A program made the translations under genes and the position numbers. Below are positions 43,050 to 50,789 of a stretch of DNA of 64,000 bases, piece by piece; the first letter of the stretch is position 1; each line of letters begins with the position of its first letter. Below the pieces are notes generated by a model, which was given only the letters and a program-made list of their open reading frames with translations, was not told the DNA's origin and did no database searches. The DNA lies in NCBI RefSeq assembly GCF_900142535.1, contig NZ_FRBE01000016.1, forward strand, positions 17,353 through 81,352. Direction: 5' to 3'. This DNA comes from Fibrobacter sp. UWEL (GTDB lineage: Bacteria > Fibrobacterota > Fibrobacteria > Fibrobacterales > Fibrobacteraceae).

Positions 43050-44927
43050 ATGAATCAACTGACTAAAATTTTCGCAGGAATCGCCTTTGGCGCAATCCTC
43101 GCAACCTCCGCTTCCGCCGCCTCTTACGGCCCCGCCCTTCCTCTCTCTGGCTGGGCCACTCAGAATGGTGGAACCACCGGCGGCGCCAACTACGGCTCCG
43201 TCACCGTTAGCAACGTGAGCGACTTGAAGTCTTACGCCAAGGCAGGCAACAAGACCATCTATATCAAGCCGGGCACCTACGCTGGCACCATCGAAGTGGG
43301 CAGCAACGTGACCCTCTACGGTTATCCGGGCGTGGTCATCACCCAGCCCTCCAAGGGCAGCGGCATCAAGATTTCCGGTTCCAAGAACGTGATCATTCGT
43401 AACATCTCCGTGCAGGGCGTTGGCGCCGTTGACGAAGACGACGAAGACTGCCTGCAGATCAATCACGAATCCAAGAACGTGTGGATTGACCATGTCCACG
43501 TTTACGATGGTCACGACGGTAACATGGATATCGTGAACCAGTCCGACTATATTACCGTTTCCTGGAGCAAGTTCACCTACACCTCCAAGTCTAAAAACCA
43601 TCAGTTCTCCAACTTGTTCGGCAATAGCGATTCCAAGACAGCAGATGCAAACGCACTGAAGATTACCGCACACCATAACTGGTGGGGCGACGGCGTCAAG
43701 GAACGTATGCCCCGCGTCCGTTTCGGTCAGGTTCATGTGGTAAACAACCTGTTCACCAGTTCCGCAGCAAGCTACTGCGTCCGCGCCGGCATGAAGGCCA
43801 ACATCCGCGTGGAAAACAACGTCTTTATCGGAGTCAAGAATCCTCTGGATTATAACAACCAGTCCAAGGAAGACGCCAAGGTTTCCATGATCGGAAACTA
43901 CTACGAAAAAACTTCCGGCAACACCACCGGTCAGGGCACTGCATTTACTCCGTCTTACAAGATGGGCGTTACCGACGTAAGCACCCAGGCAAAGGCATAT
44001 GCACTCCGCGACTCCATCCAGAATTACGCAGGTCCCACCCTGCCGGCTCCAGGCTCTAGCGAAGTCACCCCGATTTCCAGCTCTTCCAGCGCCAAGAGCT
44101 CTAGCTCCGTCGCAGCCTCCAGTTCTTCCGCAAAGTCCAGCAGTTCCGTGGCACCGGTTTCTGGTGAAGCCAGCTTGACCAAGCACGGCGCAGGTTCTTC
44201 CACCCAGACTGTTGCAGCAGGCAGCGCCATTGACGAACTTTACTTCACCATCGTAGGCGCCACCGGCGCAACCGTCACTGGACTTCCCGAAGGTGTCAGC
44301 GGCACCTTGAAGGGCTCTGACTTCTACATTTCCGGTACAGTCTCTGCGAAGGCAGCCTCCGGCAATTACAACTGGACTGTTACAACCACCGGCGGAAGCA
44401 CAACCGCAACCAAGAGCGGAACCTTCACCGTCACTGGCGGCAGCGCACCTGCAGTATCTTCTAGCAGTGCGGTTTCCTCCAGCAGCGTCCAGGTCACTGA
44501 GCCTGTCGAAGTGTCCAGCAGCTCCGCAATCGCCCCCGCATCTAGCAGCAGCGTTCCCGCAGCAGTCTCTAGTTCTTCCCAGGTCATCGAGCCTGTTGAA
44601 GCATCCAGCAGCTCCATCGAAGCAACTGAACCTGTCGAAGTATCCAGTTCTTCCCAAGTCACTGAACCCGCCGAAGAATCCAGCTCCTCTAGCGATGCAG
44701 ACCTAGCCATCCATCAGGTGGCAACGCAGCACTTCAGCGTATCTGTCGCAGGTCGTTCTCTGGTCGTTTACGGCGCCGCAGGCAAAACCCTTAACGTAAT
44801 GGACATGCAGGGTCGCCTTATGATGGGCAAGCTTGTCCAGACCAACAACTTCGATGTGAATCTCCCCCACGCAGGTACTTACCTGGTCCGTGTAGGCAAC
44901 TCTGCCAAGAGAATCACAATCAAGTAA
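43050..44927 (+). CDS. Secreted family 1 pectate lyase with Ig-like and sorting-like domains
   Basis: 625 residues. Signal peptide MNQLTKIFAGIAFGAILATS ends ASA. The parallel beta-helix PL1 domain (~25-330) shows VDEDDEDCLQINHESKNVWI, DHVHVYDGHDGNMDIV (Ca-site Asp156, Asp160) and WWGDGVKERMPRVRFGQVHV (Arg cluster 219-224). It eliminates across alpha-1,4-galacturonan bonds in pectate with Ca2+. A Ser linker leads to an Ig-like domain (~375-470: AIDELYFTIVGATGATVTGL, GVSGTLKGSDFYISGT). A second long linker contains four copies of a TEPVEVSSSS-like unit encoded by a DNA palindrome family. The end is a sorting-like domain (LNVMDMQGRLMMGK, GTYLVRVGNSAKRITIK). TATATTTTG lies ~50 nt upstream. Confidence 0.88.
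   Translation: MNQLTKIFAGIAFGAILATSASAASYGPALPLSGWATQNGGTTGGANYGSVTVSNVSDLKSYAKAGNKTIYIKPGTYAGTIEVGSNVTLYGYPGVVITQPSKGSGIKISGSKNVIIRNISVQGVGAVDEDDEDCLQINHESKNVWIDHVHVYDGHDGNMDIVNQSDYITVSWSKFTYTSKSKNHQFSNLFGNSDSKTADANALKITAHHNWWGDGVKERMPRVRFGQVHVVNNLFTSSAASYCVRAGMKANIRVENNVFIGVKNPLDYNNQSKEDAKVSMIGNYYEKTSGNTTGQGTAFTPSYKMGVTDVSTQAKAYALRDSIQNYAGPTLPAPGSSEVTPISSSSSAKSSSSVAASSSSAKSSSSVAPVSGEASLTKHGAGSSTQTVAAGSAIDELYFTIVGATGATVTGLPEGVSGTLKGSDFYISGTVSAKAASGNYNWTVTTTGGSTTATKSGTFTVTGGSAPAVSSSSAVSSSSVQVTEPVEVSSSSAIAPASSSSVPAAVSSSSQVIEPVEASSSSIEATEPVEVSSSSQVTEPAEESSSSSDADLAIHQVATQHFSVSVAGRSLVVYGAAGKTLNVMDMQGRLMMGKLVQTNNFDVNLPHAGTYLVRVGNSAKRITIK
44492..44681 (+). repeat. Four REP-like palindrome copies in the pectate-lyase linker
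   Basis: Copies at 44492-44515, 44582-44606, 44622-44645 and 44656-44681. The first contains CACTGAGCCTGTCGAAGTG. All are in the same reading frame and encode VTEPVEVSS, VIEPVEASS, ATEPVEVSS and VTEPAEESS between Ser runs. Confidence 0.8.
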
Positions 44928-44958
44928 AGAAACTCCTCCAACCAACAAAACCCAAACC

Positions 44959-45003
44959 ATGACTCCGTCGGTTCCTCACGGAACAGACGGAGTTCTTTTT
45001 TAT
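44959..45003 (+). terminator. Terminator after the pectate lyase
   Basis: Stem GACTCCGTC / GACGGAGTTC with an inner GGTTCC / GGAAC helix, then TTTTTT. Its tail abuts the rluE promoter-like element. Confidence 0.85.
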
Positions 45004-45008
45004 ATTTA
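45001..45008 (+). promoter_or_regulatory. TATATTTA promoter element of rluE
   Basis: Fits TAnnTTTR, 6 nt before the ATG, with no Shine-Dalgarno. It directly overlaps the end of the upstream terminator. Confidence 0.5.
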
Positions 45009-45014
45009 CGACCA

Positions 45015-45566
45015 ATGTCTACCGTCATTCTGTTCAACAAGCCTTTTGGCGTTTTAAGCCAGTTTACGCCGGAGTCGGGCCACCCCGCTCTAGATACTTT
45101 CGGCTTTCCCGCCGGCGTGTATGCCGCAGGCCGCTTGGACCATGACAGCGAAGGCGCCTTGTTGCTTACGGACAACGGCAAGCTCATCAAGAAACTGCTG
45201 GACCCCAAGTTTGAACACCCCCGCACCTACCTAGCGCAGGTCGATGGTCAGATTACAGAAGAAGCCGTACGCCGCCTCTCCGCCGGAGTAGACATCAAGG
45301 GATATCACACAAAGCCTTGCAAGGCACGCATCGTGGAAGCTCCAGACTGGATCTGGGACCGCAATCCGCCGGTCCGTTTCCGCGCAAACATTCCCACCAG
45401 CTGGGTGGAACTGACCCTTATTGAGGGAAAAAACCGCCAGGTCCGCCACATGACCGCCGCCGTGGGCTTCCCCACCCTACGCCTGGTCCGAGTAAAAATC
45501 GGCAACATTCCCCTTGGTAATTTGCTGCCTGGAGAATGGAAAATCATCACAGACAGGGTGATTTAG
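45015..45566 (+). CDS. rluE: 23S rRNA pseudouridine synthase, RluE-like
   Basis: 183 residues, no S4 domain, as in RluE. Motifs: VILFNKPFGVLSQFTPE, Asp42 in AAGRLDHDSEGALLLTDNGK, and ELTLIEGKNRQVRHMTAAVG. RluE converts a uridine in domain V of 23S rRNA (E. coli U2457). It is distinct from the S4-containing paralog at 26.7 kb. The gene appears monocistronic, with its own short promoter. Confidence 0.82.
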   Translation: MSTVILFNKPFGVLSQFTPESGHPALDTFGFPAGVYAAGRLDHDSEGALLLTDNGKLIKKLLDPKFEHPRTYLAQVDGQITEEAVRRLSAGVDIKGYHTKPCKARIVEAPDWIWDRNPPVRFRANIPTSWVELTLIEGKNRQVRHMTAAVGFPTLRLVRVKIGNIPLGNLLPGEWKIITDRVI

Positions 45567-45630
45567 CGTTTTTATTCCATAATAAAGTGGTTTTTCATTA
45601 CAATTTTTCCCATATGGAGAATAAATAGCA

Positions 45631-45638
45631 TACATTTA
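45631..45638 (+). promoter_or_regulatory. TACATTTA promoter element of the hybrid kinase
   Basis: Fits TAnnTTTR, 5 nt before the ATG at 45644, with no Shine-Dalgarno. Confidence 0.5.
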
Positions 45639-45643
45639 TTCCC

Positions 45644-47689
45644 ATGAGTGAAAACGCAGAGAAATTTGAAAAACAGAACACAGACCGTCAATTATACGAG
45701 ATGGCCCTAAATGCAACGGCCGCCTCCTATATCGCCATGTTCGTTCTGGATATGGAAGACAACACCTTTACTCATGTAAAGTCTTCCGAAAATATCAATG
45801 CCATGATTGGGAAATTGGGTATTACCGATTTTAGAAAGGCTCTTCCCATCATTTTCAATTATCTCACCGACCCGAGTTCCCAAAAAGAAGTCGCCCTTTT
45901 TACAGACGCATCGACCATCAACGAACGCCTCAAAGACGTCAACAACATATCCATCGACTACCTGAGCCGTTTCATGGGCTGGTGCCGAGCCACCATGATC
46001 GTGATGAACCGTCATGAAGACGGAACGATCCAAAAGCTTCTTCTGAATGTGGAAAACATTGAAGACGCCCGACGGGAATACGAACTCCAGACAGGAATTA
46101 TCAACGTCCTCGCCGAAAACTTCACCAACATTTTAACCGTAAACGTCAATACTCACGCCGCCCGTGTTTACAGAACATCAGGCAAAGCAATTGCGGTGGA
46201 CGAATCTCTAAAAACCGTCGGAACCTACGACGACGCTTTCAAAACATTTGTCATCAACAACGTTCACGAAGACGATCGCGAGCCAGCCCTAGTTGGCTGT
46301 GATTTTGACAATGTGGTCGCACACCTCCGCAAGGAAGAAACATTCGTCTATCATTTCAGAATGATGCTGAACAATGTCCCGCACTACTATTTCATGAAAG
46401 CAGTGCGATTGGGAGACGCAGAAAAATTTGAAACATTTGTCGTCGGCTTTGCCTGCGAAGATAAAGAAAAGGAACAGGAAAGGCAAGCCCTAGAACAACA
46501 AAAGCTTCTGGAAAAAGCTCTTGTTGATGCAGAACAGGCCAACAAGTCTAAAAGCACTTTCCTTTTCAACATGAGTCACGATATCCGAACTCCCATGAAT
46601 GCAATTCTCGGGTTCGCCAATCTGATGGGGAAAGCGAAGGACGATCCCCAAAAGATTCTGGAATACTCTACAAAACTAAAGACCGCCGGTTCCTACCTGC
46701 TAGAGCTTATTAACGGCGTTCTGGAAATGGCCCGTATTGAAAGCGGTTCTATTGAGCTACACGAAACCCCCACCAGTCTATTTGATGTAGCAAGTCAAAT
46801 GGGAATCGTGTTCAACGAAGAATTCCGCAAAAAGGATCTCCGTACCGTACGTAGAATTTCGCTTAGCAATCCTTATGTACTCTGCGATTCCGTCAAGATT
46901 CAGGAAATTCTTCTAAACATCGCTAGTAACGCAATCAAGTATACCCCTGAGGGGGGTGAAATTAAGTATTCCTTACGCGATTATCCCTGCGATAAGCCAG
47001 GCTATCGTAAGTATGTAATCGCCATCGAAGATAACGGCATTGGAATTTCCAAGGAATTCCTTCCCCACGTATTCGACAGCTTCTCTCGAGAAAAGAGCGT
47101 TACAGAAAATCGCATCAAGGGTACCGGCCTAGGCATGGGCATTACCAAGAAATTGGTGGACTTGATGGGTGGAGACATTCAAGTCGAAAGCACCCTTGGA
47201 GAAGGCACTAAAATCACCGTCACCATCGAGCTTAAAACTGTTGAAAAGTCCGCCATATCCAAAAAGAACGACATCATCCCCGATAGGGAACAATTCCTCT
47301 ATCACCGAGTTCTTCTTGCCGAGGATAACGTACTCAACCGTGAAATCGCAGGGGAAATCCTAAAGGAACTAGGCATGTTTGTAGACTTCGTCGAAGACGG
47401 CGTCCAATGTGTCAGTGCCATAAGGCACGCCAAGCCCAACCACTACGATCTCATCTTGATGGACATTCAAATGCCCAACATGGACGGTCTTAAAGCAACA
47501 TCCGTCATACGTCGCATGACAGACCCCGCCAAGGCGAATATCCCCATTATCGCCATGACGGCAAACGTCTTTGAAGAGGATCGCCGAAAAGCCTTAAATG
47601 CGGGCATGAACGGATTCACCTCCAAGCCCATTGAAACCGAAAAGCTTTATTCAGAAATCGCCAAAGTCCTTGGCAAAAAAATCTCTTAA
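45644..47689 (+). CDS. Soluble hybrid sensor histidine kinase with receiver domain
   Basis: 681 residues and no TM segment, so cytoplasmic. The N-terminal ~270 residues form one or two PAS-like sensor folds (YIAMFVLDMEDNTFTHVKSS near 29; ILTVNVNTHAARVYRTSGKA near 163). A coiled linker leads to HisKA with His312 (FNMSHDIRTPMNAILGFANL). The ATPase domain follows (N-box Asn429 in NIASNAIKYTPEGG; IEDNGIGIS; GTGLGMGI). A receiver domain from ~555 has phospho-Asp607 (LILMDIQMPNMDG). No output domain follows, so the phosphate is probably passed on through an Hpt protein not in the window. The gene lies alone, with a terminator just after the stop. Confidence 0.88.
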   Translation: MSENAEKFEKQNTDRQLYEMALNATAASYIAMFVLDMEDNTFTHVKSSENINAMIGKLGITDFRKALPIIFNYLTDPSSQKEVALFTDASTINERLKDVNNISIDYLSRFMGWCRATMIVMNRHEDGTIQKLLLNVENIEDARREYELQTGIINVLAENFTNILTVNVNTHAARVYRTSGKAIAVDESLKTVGTYDDAFKTFVINNVHEDDREPALVGCDFDNVVAHLRKEETFVYHFRMMLNNVPHYYFMKAVRLGDAEKFETFVVGFACEDKEKEQERQALEQQKLLEKALVDAEQANKSKSTFLFNMSHDIRTPMNAILGFANLMGKAKDDPQKILEYSTKLKTAGSYLLELINGVLEMARIESGSIELHETPTSLFDVASQMGIVFNEEFRKKDLRTVRRISLSNPYVLCDSVKIQEILLNIASNAIKYTPEGGEIKYSLRDYPCDKPGYRKYVIAIEDNGIGISKEFLPHVFDSFSREKSVTENRIKGTGLGMGITKKLVDLMGGDIQVESTLGEGTKITVTIELKTVEKSAISKKNDIIPDREQFLYHRVLLAEDNVLNREIAGEILKELGMFVDFVEDGVQCVSAIRHAKPNHYDLILMDIQMPNMDGLKATSVIRRMTDPAKANIPIIAMTANVFEEDRRKALNAGMNGFTSKPIETEKLYSEIAKVLGKKIS

Positions 47690-47692
47690 CAA

Positions 47693-47734
47693 GAACACCC
47701 CGCCGGCGCCATAACGCTGACGGGGTTGTTTTTA
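47693..47734 (+). terminator. Terminator after the hybrid kinase
   Basis: Imperfect stem AACACCCCGCCGGCG / CGCTGACGGGGTTGTT followed by TTTT. Confidence 0.75.
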
Positions 47735-47736
47735 AA

Positions 47737-47760
47737 GGTCACTGAGCTTGCCGAAGTGCC
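47737..47760 (+). repeat. REP-like palindrome, intergenic copy
   Basis: Contains CACTGAGCTTGCCGAAGTG, differing at two bases from the copy in the pectate-lyase linker. It lies 24 nt from the fumarase stop codon, in the convergent spacer. Confidence 0.75.
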
Positions 47761-47784
47761 CCTCGGCTTTGCTCGGGGAACTTA

Positions 47785-49419
47785 TTACAGCAGACCCTTG
47801 AAGAAGTCGTTGCCCTTGTCATCCACCAGGATGAATGCCGGGAAGTCCTTGATGGTGATCTTGCGGATTGCTTCCATGCCCAGTTCCGGGAAGGCCACGA
47901 TGTCGTTGCTCAAGATGTTCTGTTCAGCGAGGATTGCAGCCGGACCGCCGATGGAGCCCAGGTAGAAGCCGCCGAACTTCTGGCAAGCGTCGGTAACATC
48001 CTGAGAACGGTTACCCTTGGCAACCATGATCATGGAGTGACCCTTGCTCTGGAAGCGCATCACGTACGGGTCCATTCGGCCAGCAGTGGTAGGACCGAAG
48101 GAACCAGTGGGCATGCCTTCCGGAGTCTTAGCCGGACCGGCGTAGTAAATCGGATGGTTGGAAACAACTTCCAGAACCTTCTTTTCGATGTCGGAGAGTT
48201 CCTGACCAGCTTCCTGCTTGTCGAGGATTTCTGCGATCTTAGCGTGAGCCATGTCGCGAGCCACAATCATGGTGCCCTTCAGGTTCAGGCGGGTAGCAAC
48301 CGGGTACTTGGTGAGTTCGGCGCAAACATCCTTCATGGGGCGGTCAAGATCGATTTCCACAGCGGCTGCGATCTTTGCTTCGCCCTTGGGCAGGTACTGT
48401 TCCGGATTGTGTTCCATCTTTTCGAGCCACAGACCGTTTTCGTCGATCTTAGCCTTGATGTTACGGTCAGCAGAGCAGCTAACGCCGATAGAAACCGGGC
48501 AGCTTGCAGCATGACGGGGGCAACGGATCACGCGAACGTCGTGGACCAGGTACTTGCCGCCGAACTGAGCGCCAATGCCAGTCTTCTGGCAGATGTGGAG
48601 AACCTTTTCTTCCATTTCCACGTCGCGGAACATACGGCCGCCTTCGGAACCGGTGGTCGGAAGATCGTCGTAGTAACCGCAGCTAGCCAGCTTGACAGTG
48701 TGAGTATTCATTTCGGCAGAGGTACCGCCGATAACGATGGCCAGGTGGTACGGCGGGCAAGCAGCAGTACCCAAGGTCTTCACCTTTTCGGAGATGAACT
48801 TTTCCAGGTTCTTCGGGGTGAGGAGTGCCTTGGTCATGGGCCAGTAGTAAGTCTTGTTAGCAGAGCCACCGCCCTTTGCAACAAAGAGGAACTTCATGTC
48901 GGCACCTTCTTCGGCGTGGACGTCGATCTGGGCAGGCAGGTTGCAAGCGGTGTTCTTTTCTTCGTACATGGTCAGAGGAGCGATCTGGCTGTAGCGGAGA
49001 TTCTTGGTGGTATAGGCATTGTAGATACCTTCGGAGATAGCTTCGAAATCATCGCAGCCAGTCCAGACCTGCTGGCCCTTGTGGGCGACGCAGATTGCGG
49101 TACCGGTATCCTGGCAGAACGGAAGCACGCCCTTTGCAGCAACGCAGGCATTCTTCAGAAGGGTGAGAGCCACAAACTTGTCGTTATCGGAAGCTTCGGG
49201 ATCCTGAAGGATCTTGGCCACCTTCTGAGTGTGAGCCGGACGGAGACGGAAGCTGACTTCTTCGAATGCGGCCTGAGCGATCTTGGTGAGGGCTTCCTTA
49301 GAAACCTTCAGAATCTTCTTGCCTTCGAATTCAGCGACGGAAACGCCTTCCTTACCCAGGTTGACGTATTCGGTGGTGTCACCGGTGTGCTGTACGGTTG
49401 CTTCGTACTTGAATGCCAT
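47785..49419 (-). CDS. fumA: Class I fumarate hydratase (iron-sulfur, single chain)
   Basis: 544 residues, the length of FumA/FumB-type enzymes. The N-terminal alpha domain has [20 protein letters not shown] (Cys102, [4Fe-4S] ligand), [20 protein letters not shown] and [20 protein letters not shown] with further Cys ligands. The C-terminal beta domain has [20 protein letters not shown]. It interconverts fumarate and malate in the cytosol; in a succinate-forming anaerobe it works toward fumarate. The oxygen-labile cluster suits an obligate anaerobe. A possible ~130-nt leader, from a TAATTTTG element at 49551-49558, contains an inverted pair of heptamer arrays. Confidence 0.92.
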   Translation of the reverse strand: MAFKYEATVQHTGDTTEYVNLGKEGVSVAEFEGKKILKVSKEALTKIAQAAFEEVSFRLRPAHTQKVAKILQDPEASDNDKFVALTLLKNACVAAKGVLPFCQDTGTAICVAHKGQQVWTGCDDFEAISEGIYNAYTTKNLRYSQIAPLTMYEEKNTACNLPAQIDVHAEEGADMKFLFVAKGGGSANKTYYWPMTKALLTPKNLEKFISEKVKTLGTAACPPYHLAIVIGGTSAEMNTHTVKLASCGYYDDLPTTGSEGGRMFRDVEMEEKVLHICQKTGIGAQFGGKYLVHDVRVIRCPRHAASCPVSIGVSCSADRNIKAKIDENGLWLEKMEHNPEQYLPKGEAKIAAAVEIDLDRPMKDVCAELTKYPVATRLNLKGTMIVARDMAHAKIAEILDKQEAGQELSDIEKKVLEVVSNHPIYYAGPAKTPEGMPTGSFGPTTAGRMDPYVMRFQSKGHSMIMVAKGNRSQDVTDACQKFGGFYLGSIGGPAAILAEQNILSNDIVAFPELGMEAIRKITIKDFPAFILVDDKGNDFFKGLL

Positions 49420-49461
49420 ATGTACCTCTTGATGTTCTGCGAGCTATCACGAACGGGATTT

Positions 49462-49524
49462 ATGAGTTATGAGATATGAGTTATGAGTTCATATCTAGTA
49501 ATTCATAATTTGTAATTCGTAACT
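49462..49524. repeat. Heptanucleotide tandem array with inverted halves, site E
   Basis: Nine 7-nt units in phase: ATGAGTT, ATGAGAT, ATGAGTT, ATGAGTT, CATATCT, AGTAATT, CATAATT, TGTAATT, CGTAACT. The last four read as AGTTACG-type units on the other strand, so the array is a head-to-head pair. It lies in the presumed fumarase leader. Confidence 0.85.
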
Positions 49525-49550
49525 CCCCGCAGGGTTAAACGTTACGTGGG

Positions 49551-49558
49551 CAAAATTA
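49551..49558 (-). promoter_or_regulatory. TAATTTTG promoter-like element of the fumarase gene
   Basis: Perfect TAnnTTTG on the minus strand, about 130 nt from the start codon. The 307-nt spacer to the next plus-strand gene otherwise shows only A/T-rich DNA. Confidence 0.4.
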
Positions 49559-49726
49559 CATTATTAAGGGCTAAATATGCGATTTTTTATGATAAAACCC
49601 CGTTTTCGTTGGATGAAATATCACTTTTGCAAACTTTTCTTCACTTTTTTTAATATTTTTCAGCCCAACTAGTCCATTATGTATTATTTTTTGGATTGTA
49701 AAATTTTAAACTCAAAGAGGAACGTT

Positions 49727-50341
49727 ATGAAGATCAAGAATCTGATGCTGGCAACCATGGTTGCCTCTGCTATGGCATTCGCAGCTGAAGCTGCTGCACC
49801 TGCAGCCGCCCCCGCTGCCGCACCGGCACCTGCCGCTGAAGCTGCTGCTCCCGCTGCTGAAGCCCCCAAGGCTGAAGCTGCCGCTCCGGCTCCTGCTGCT
49901 GAAGCCGCTGCACCGGCTCCTGCCGCTGAAGCTGCCGCTCCCGCTGCTGAAGCCGCTCCTGCCGAAGCTGCCGCTGCTGAAGCACCCGCTGCTGAAGCTG
50001 CTCCCGCCGAAGCCGCTGCTGCTCCTGCTGAAGCACCTGCCGCTCCTGCTGAAGCACCTGCCGCTGTAGAAGCACCCGCTGCTGAAGCTGCCCCCGCAGA
50101 AGTTCTTGAAGCAAAGGCTGAAGAAGCACCGGTTGATTCCGCTGCTCTTGCTAAGGCCGAAGAAGAAAAGAAGGCTGCTGAAGCCGAAGCTCAGGCAAAG
50201 GCTGAAGAACAGGCCAAGGCAGAAAGCGCTGCCGGTGGTACTGCAAAGTCCTCCGTCATGGAAAACCCCTGGGAATTCCTCATCGTTTCTGCTGCATTCG
50301 TAGCATCCGTTCTCGCCATCATCTTCACTGGCAAGGACTAA
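49727..50341 (+). CDS. Ala/Pro/Glu-rich secreted or membrane-anchored protein
   Basis: 204 residues. Signal peptide MKIKNLMLATMVASAMAFAA is followed by ~110 residues built from EAAAPAAEA and PAEAAAAEAP repeats, then an EEKKAAEAEAQAKAEEQAKA helical stretch. A C-terminal TM helix follows (EFLIVSAAFVASVLAIIFTG), ending in KD. The design suggests an extended spacer held in the inner membrane by its C-terminus, reminiscent of Pro/Ala-rich TonB-type spacers, but no functional domain is seen. The start was chosen at the ATG with AAAGAGG upstream. Codon-level repetition makes the region prone to length change. Confidence 0.65.
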   Translation: MKIKNLMLATMVASAMAFAAEAAAPAAAPAAAPAPAAEAAAPAAEAPKAEAAAPAPAAEAAAPAPAAEAAAPAAEAAPAEAAAAEAPAAEAAPAEAAAAPAEAPAAPAEAPAAVEAPAAEAAPAEVLEAKAEEAPVDSAALAKAEEEKKAAEAEAQAKAEEQAKAESAAGGTAKSSVMENPWEFLIVSAAFVASVLAIIFTGKD

Positions 50342-50345
50342 TATA

Positions 50346-50407
50346 GACGCAAGGGGCTACGCCCCTTGGATCCCCTGCAAAAAGGCCCGCTCAGCGGGCT
50401 TTTTGCG
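50346..50407 (+). terminator. REP-palindrome plus terminator unit, copy 1
   Basis: GACGCAAGGGGCTACGCCCC begins an 8-bp perfect inverted repeat. It is followed at 50380-50407 by stem GCCCGC / GCGGGC, T-run and GCG. It ends transcription after the Ala-rich gene. Confidence 0.75.
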
Positions 50408-50433
50408 TTTCTTCCCGATTGTTTTTTATGATT

Positions 50434-50496
50434 GACGCAAGGGGCTACGCCCCTTGGACCCCTAGCAAAACCCGCCCTAAAGGCGGGTTTTTGCGT
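50434..50496 (+). terminator. REP-palindrome plus terminator unit, copy 2
   Basis: The same GACGCAAGGGGCTACGCCCC block recurs 88 nt later. It is followed at 50467-50496 by stem ACCCGCC / GGCGGGT and TTTTTGCG. The stem differs from copy 1 on both arms but still pairs. Confidence 0.75.
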
Positions 50497-50789
50497 TTTT
50501 TACGAATTTTTCAAGCAATCCATCGGTTTCACAAATAACAGCAAATTTTTCCTACAAGTCAAACAGGAAATACAAGTTTCATACAATTTCCTTACTTTCG
50601 GAACGATATTTCCCTCATGTGTAACAAAACGTTTTACTGTTGTCGTTTTGAGAACGTTTATAGAACGTTTTGTGAATCCGCTCCATCTCATTTTGGGCAG
50701 ATAAATCTATCTTAACATTTAAGTGTTTGGAATGTTAGGATGAGTGCATGCTGTACTCTGTCTTTTTGTGTATTATGAAAGGAGGCTCC
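50497..50789 (+). promoter_or_regulatory. Leader/promoter region of the GH9 operon with AACGTTT repeats
   Basis: No credible gene. AACGTTT occurs at 50628-50634, 50653-50659 and 50664-50670 (spacings 25 and 11 nt), with further TTGTCG/TTTTGAG motifs between. AAAGGAGG at 50778-50785 is the ribosome binding site. A related ACGTTT pair lies upstream of GH5 gene 1. Confidence 0.35.

Noticed and set aside
48037..49479. Plus-strand frame opposite the fumarase gene
   Set aside because: Antisense shadow; the fumarase iron-sulfur motifs are clear on the minus strand.
49760..50069. Alternative frames of the Ala/Pro/Glu-rich gene (Leu/Pro-rich and Gln/Arg-rich)
   Set aside because: They arise from the codon repeats of the real gene and lack signal, start context and C-terminal structure.
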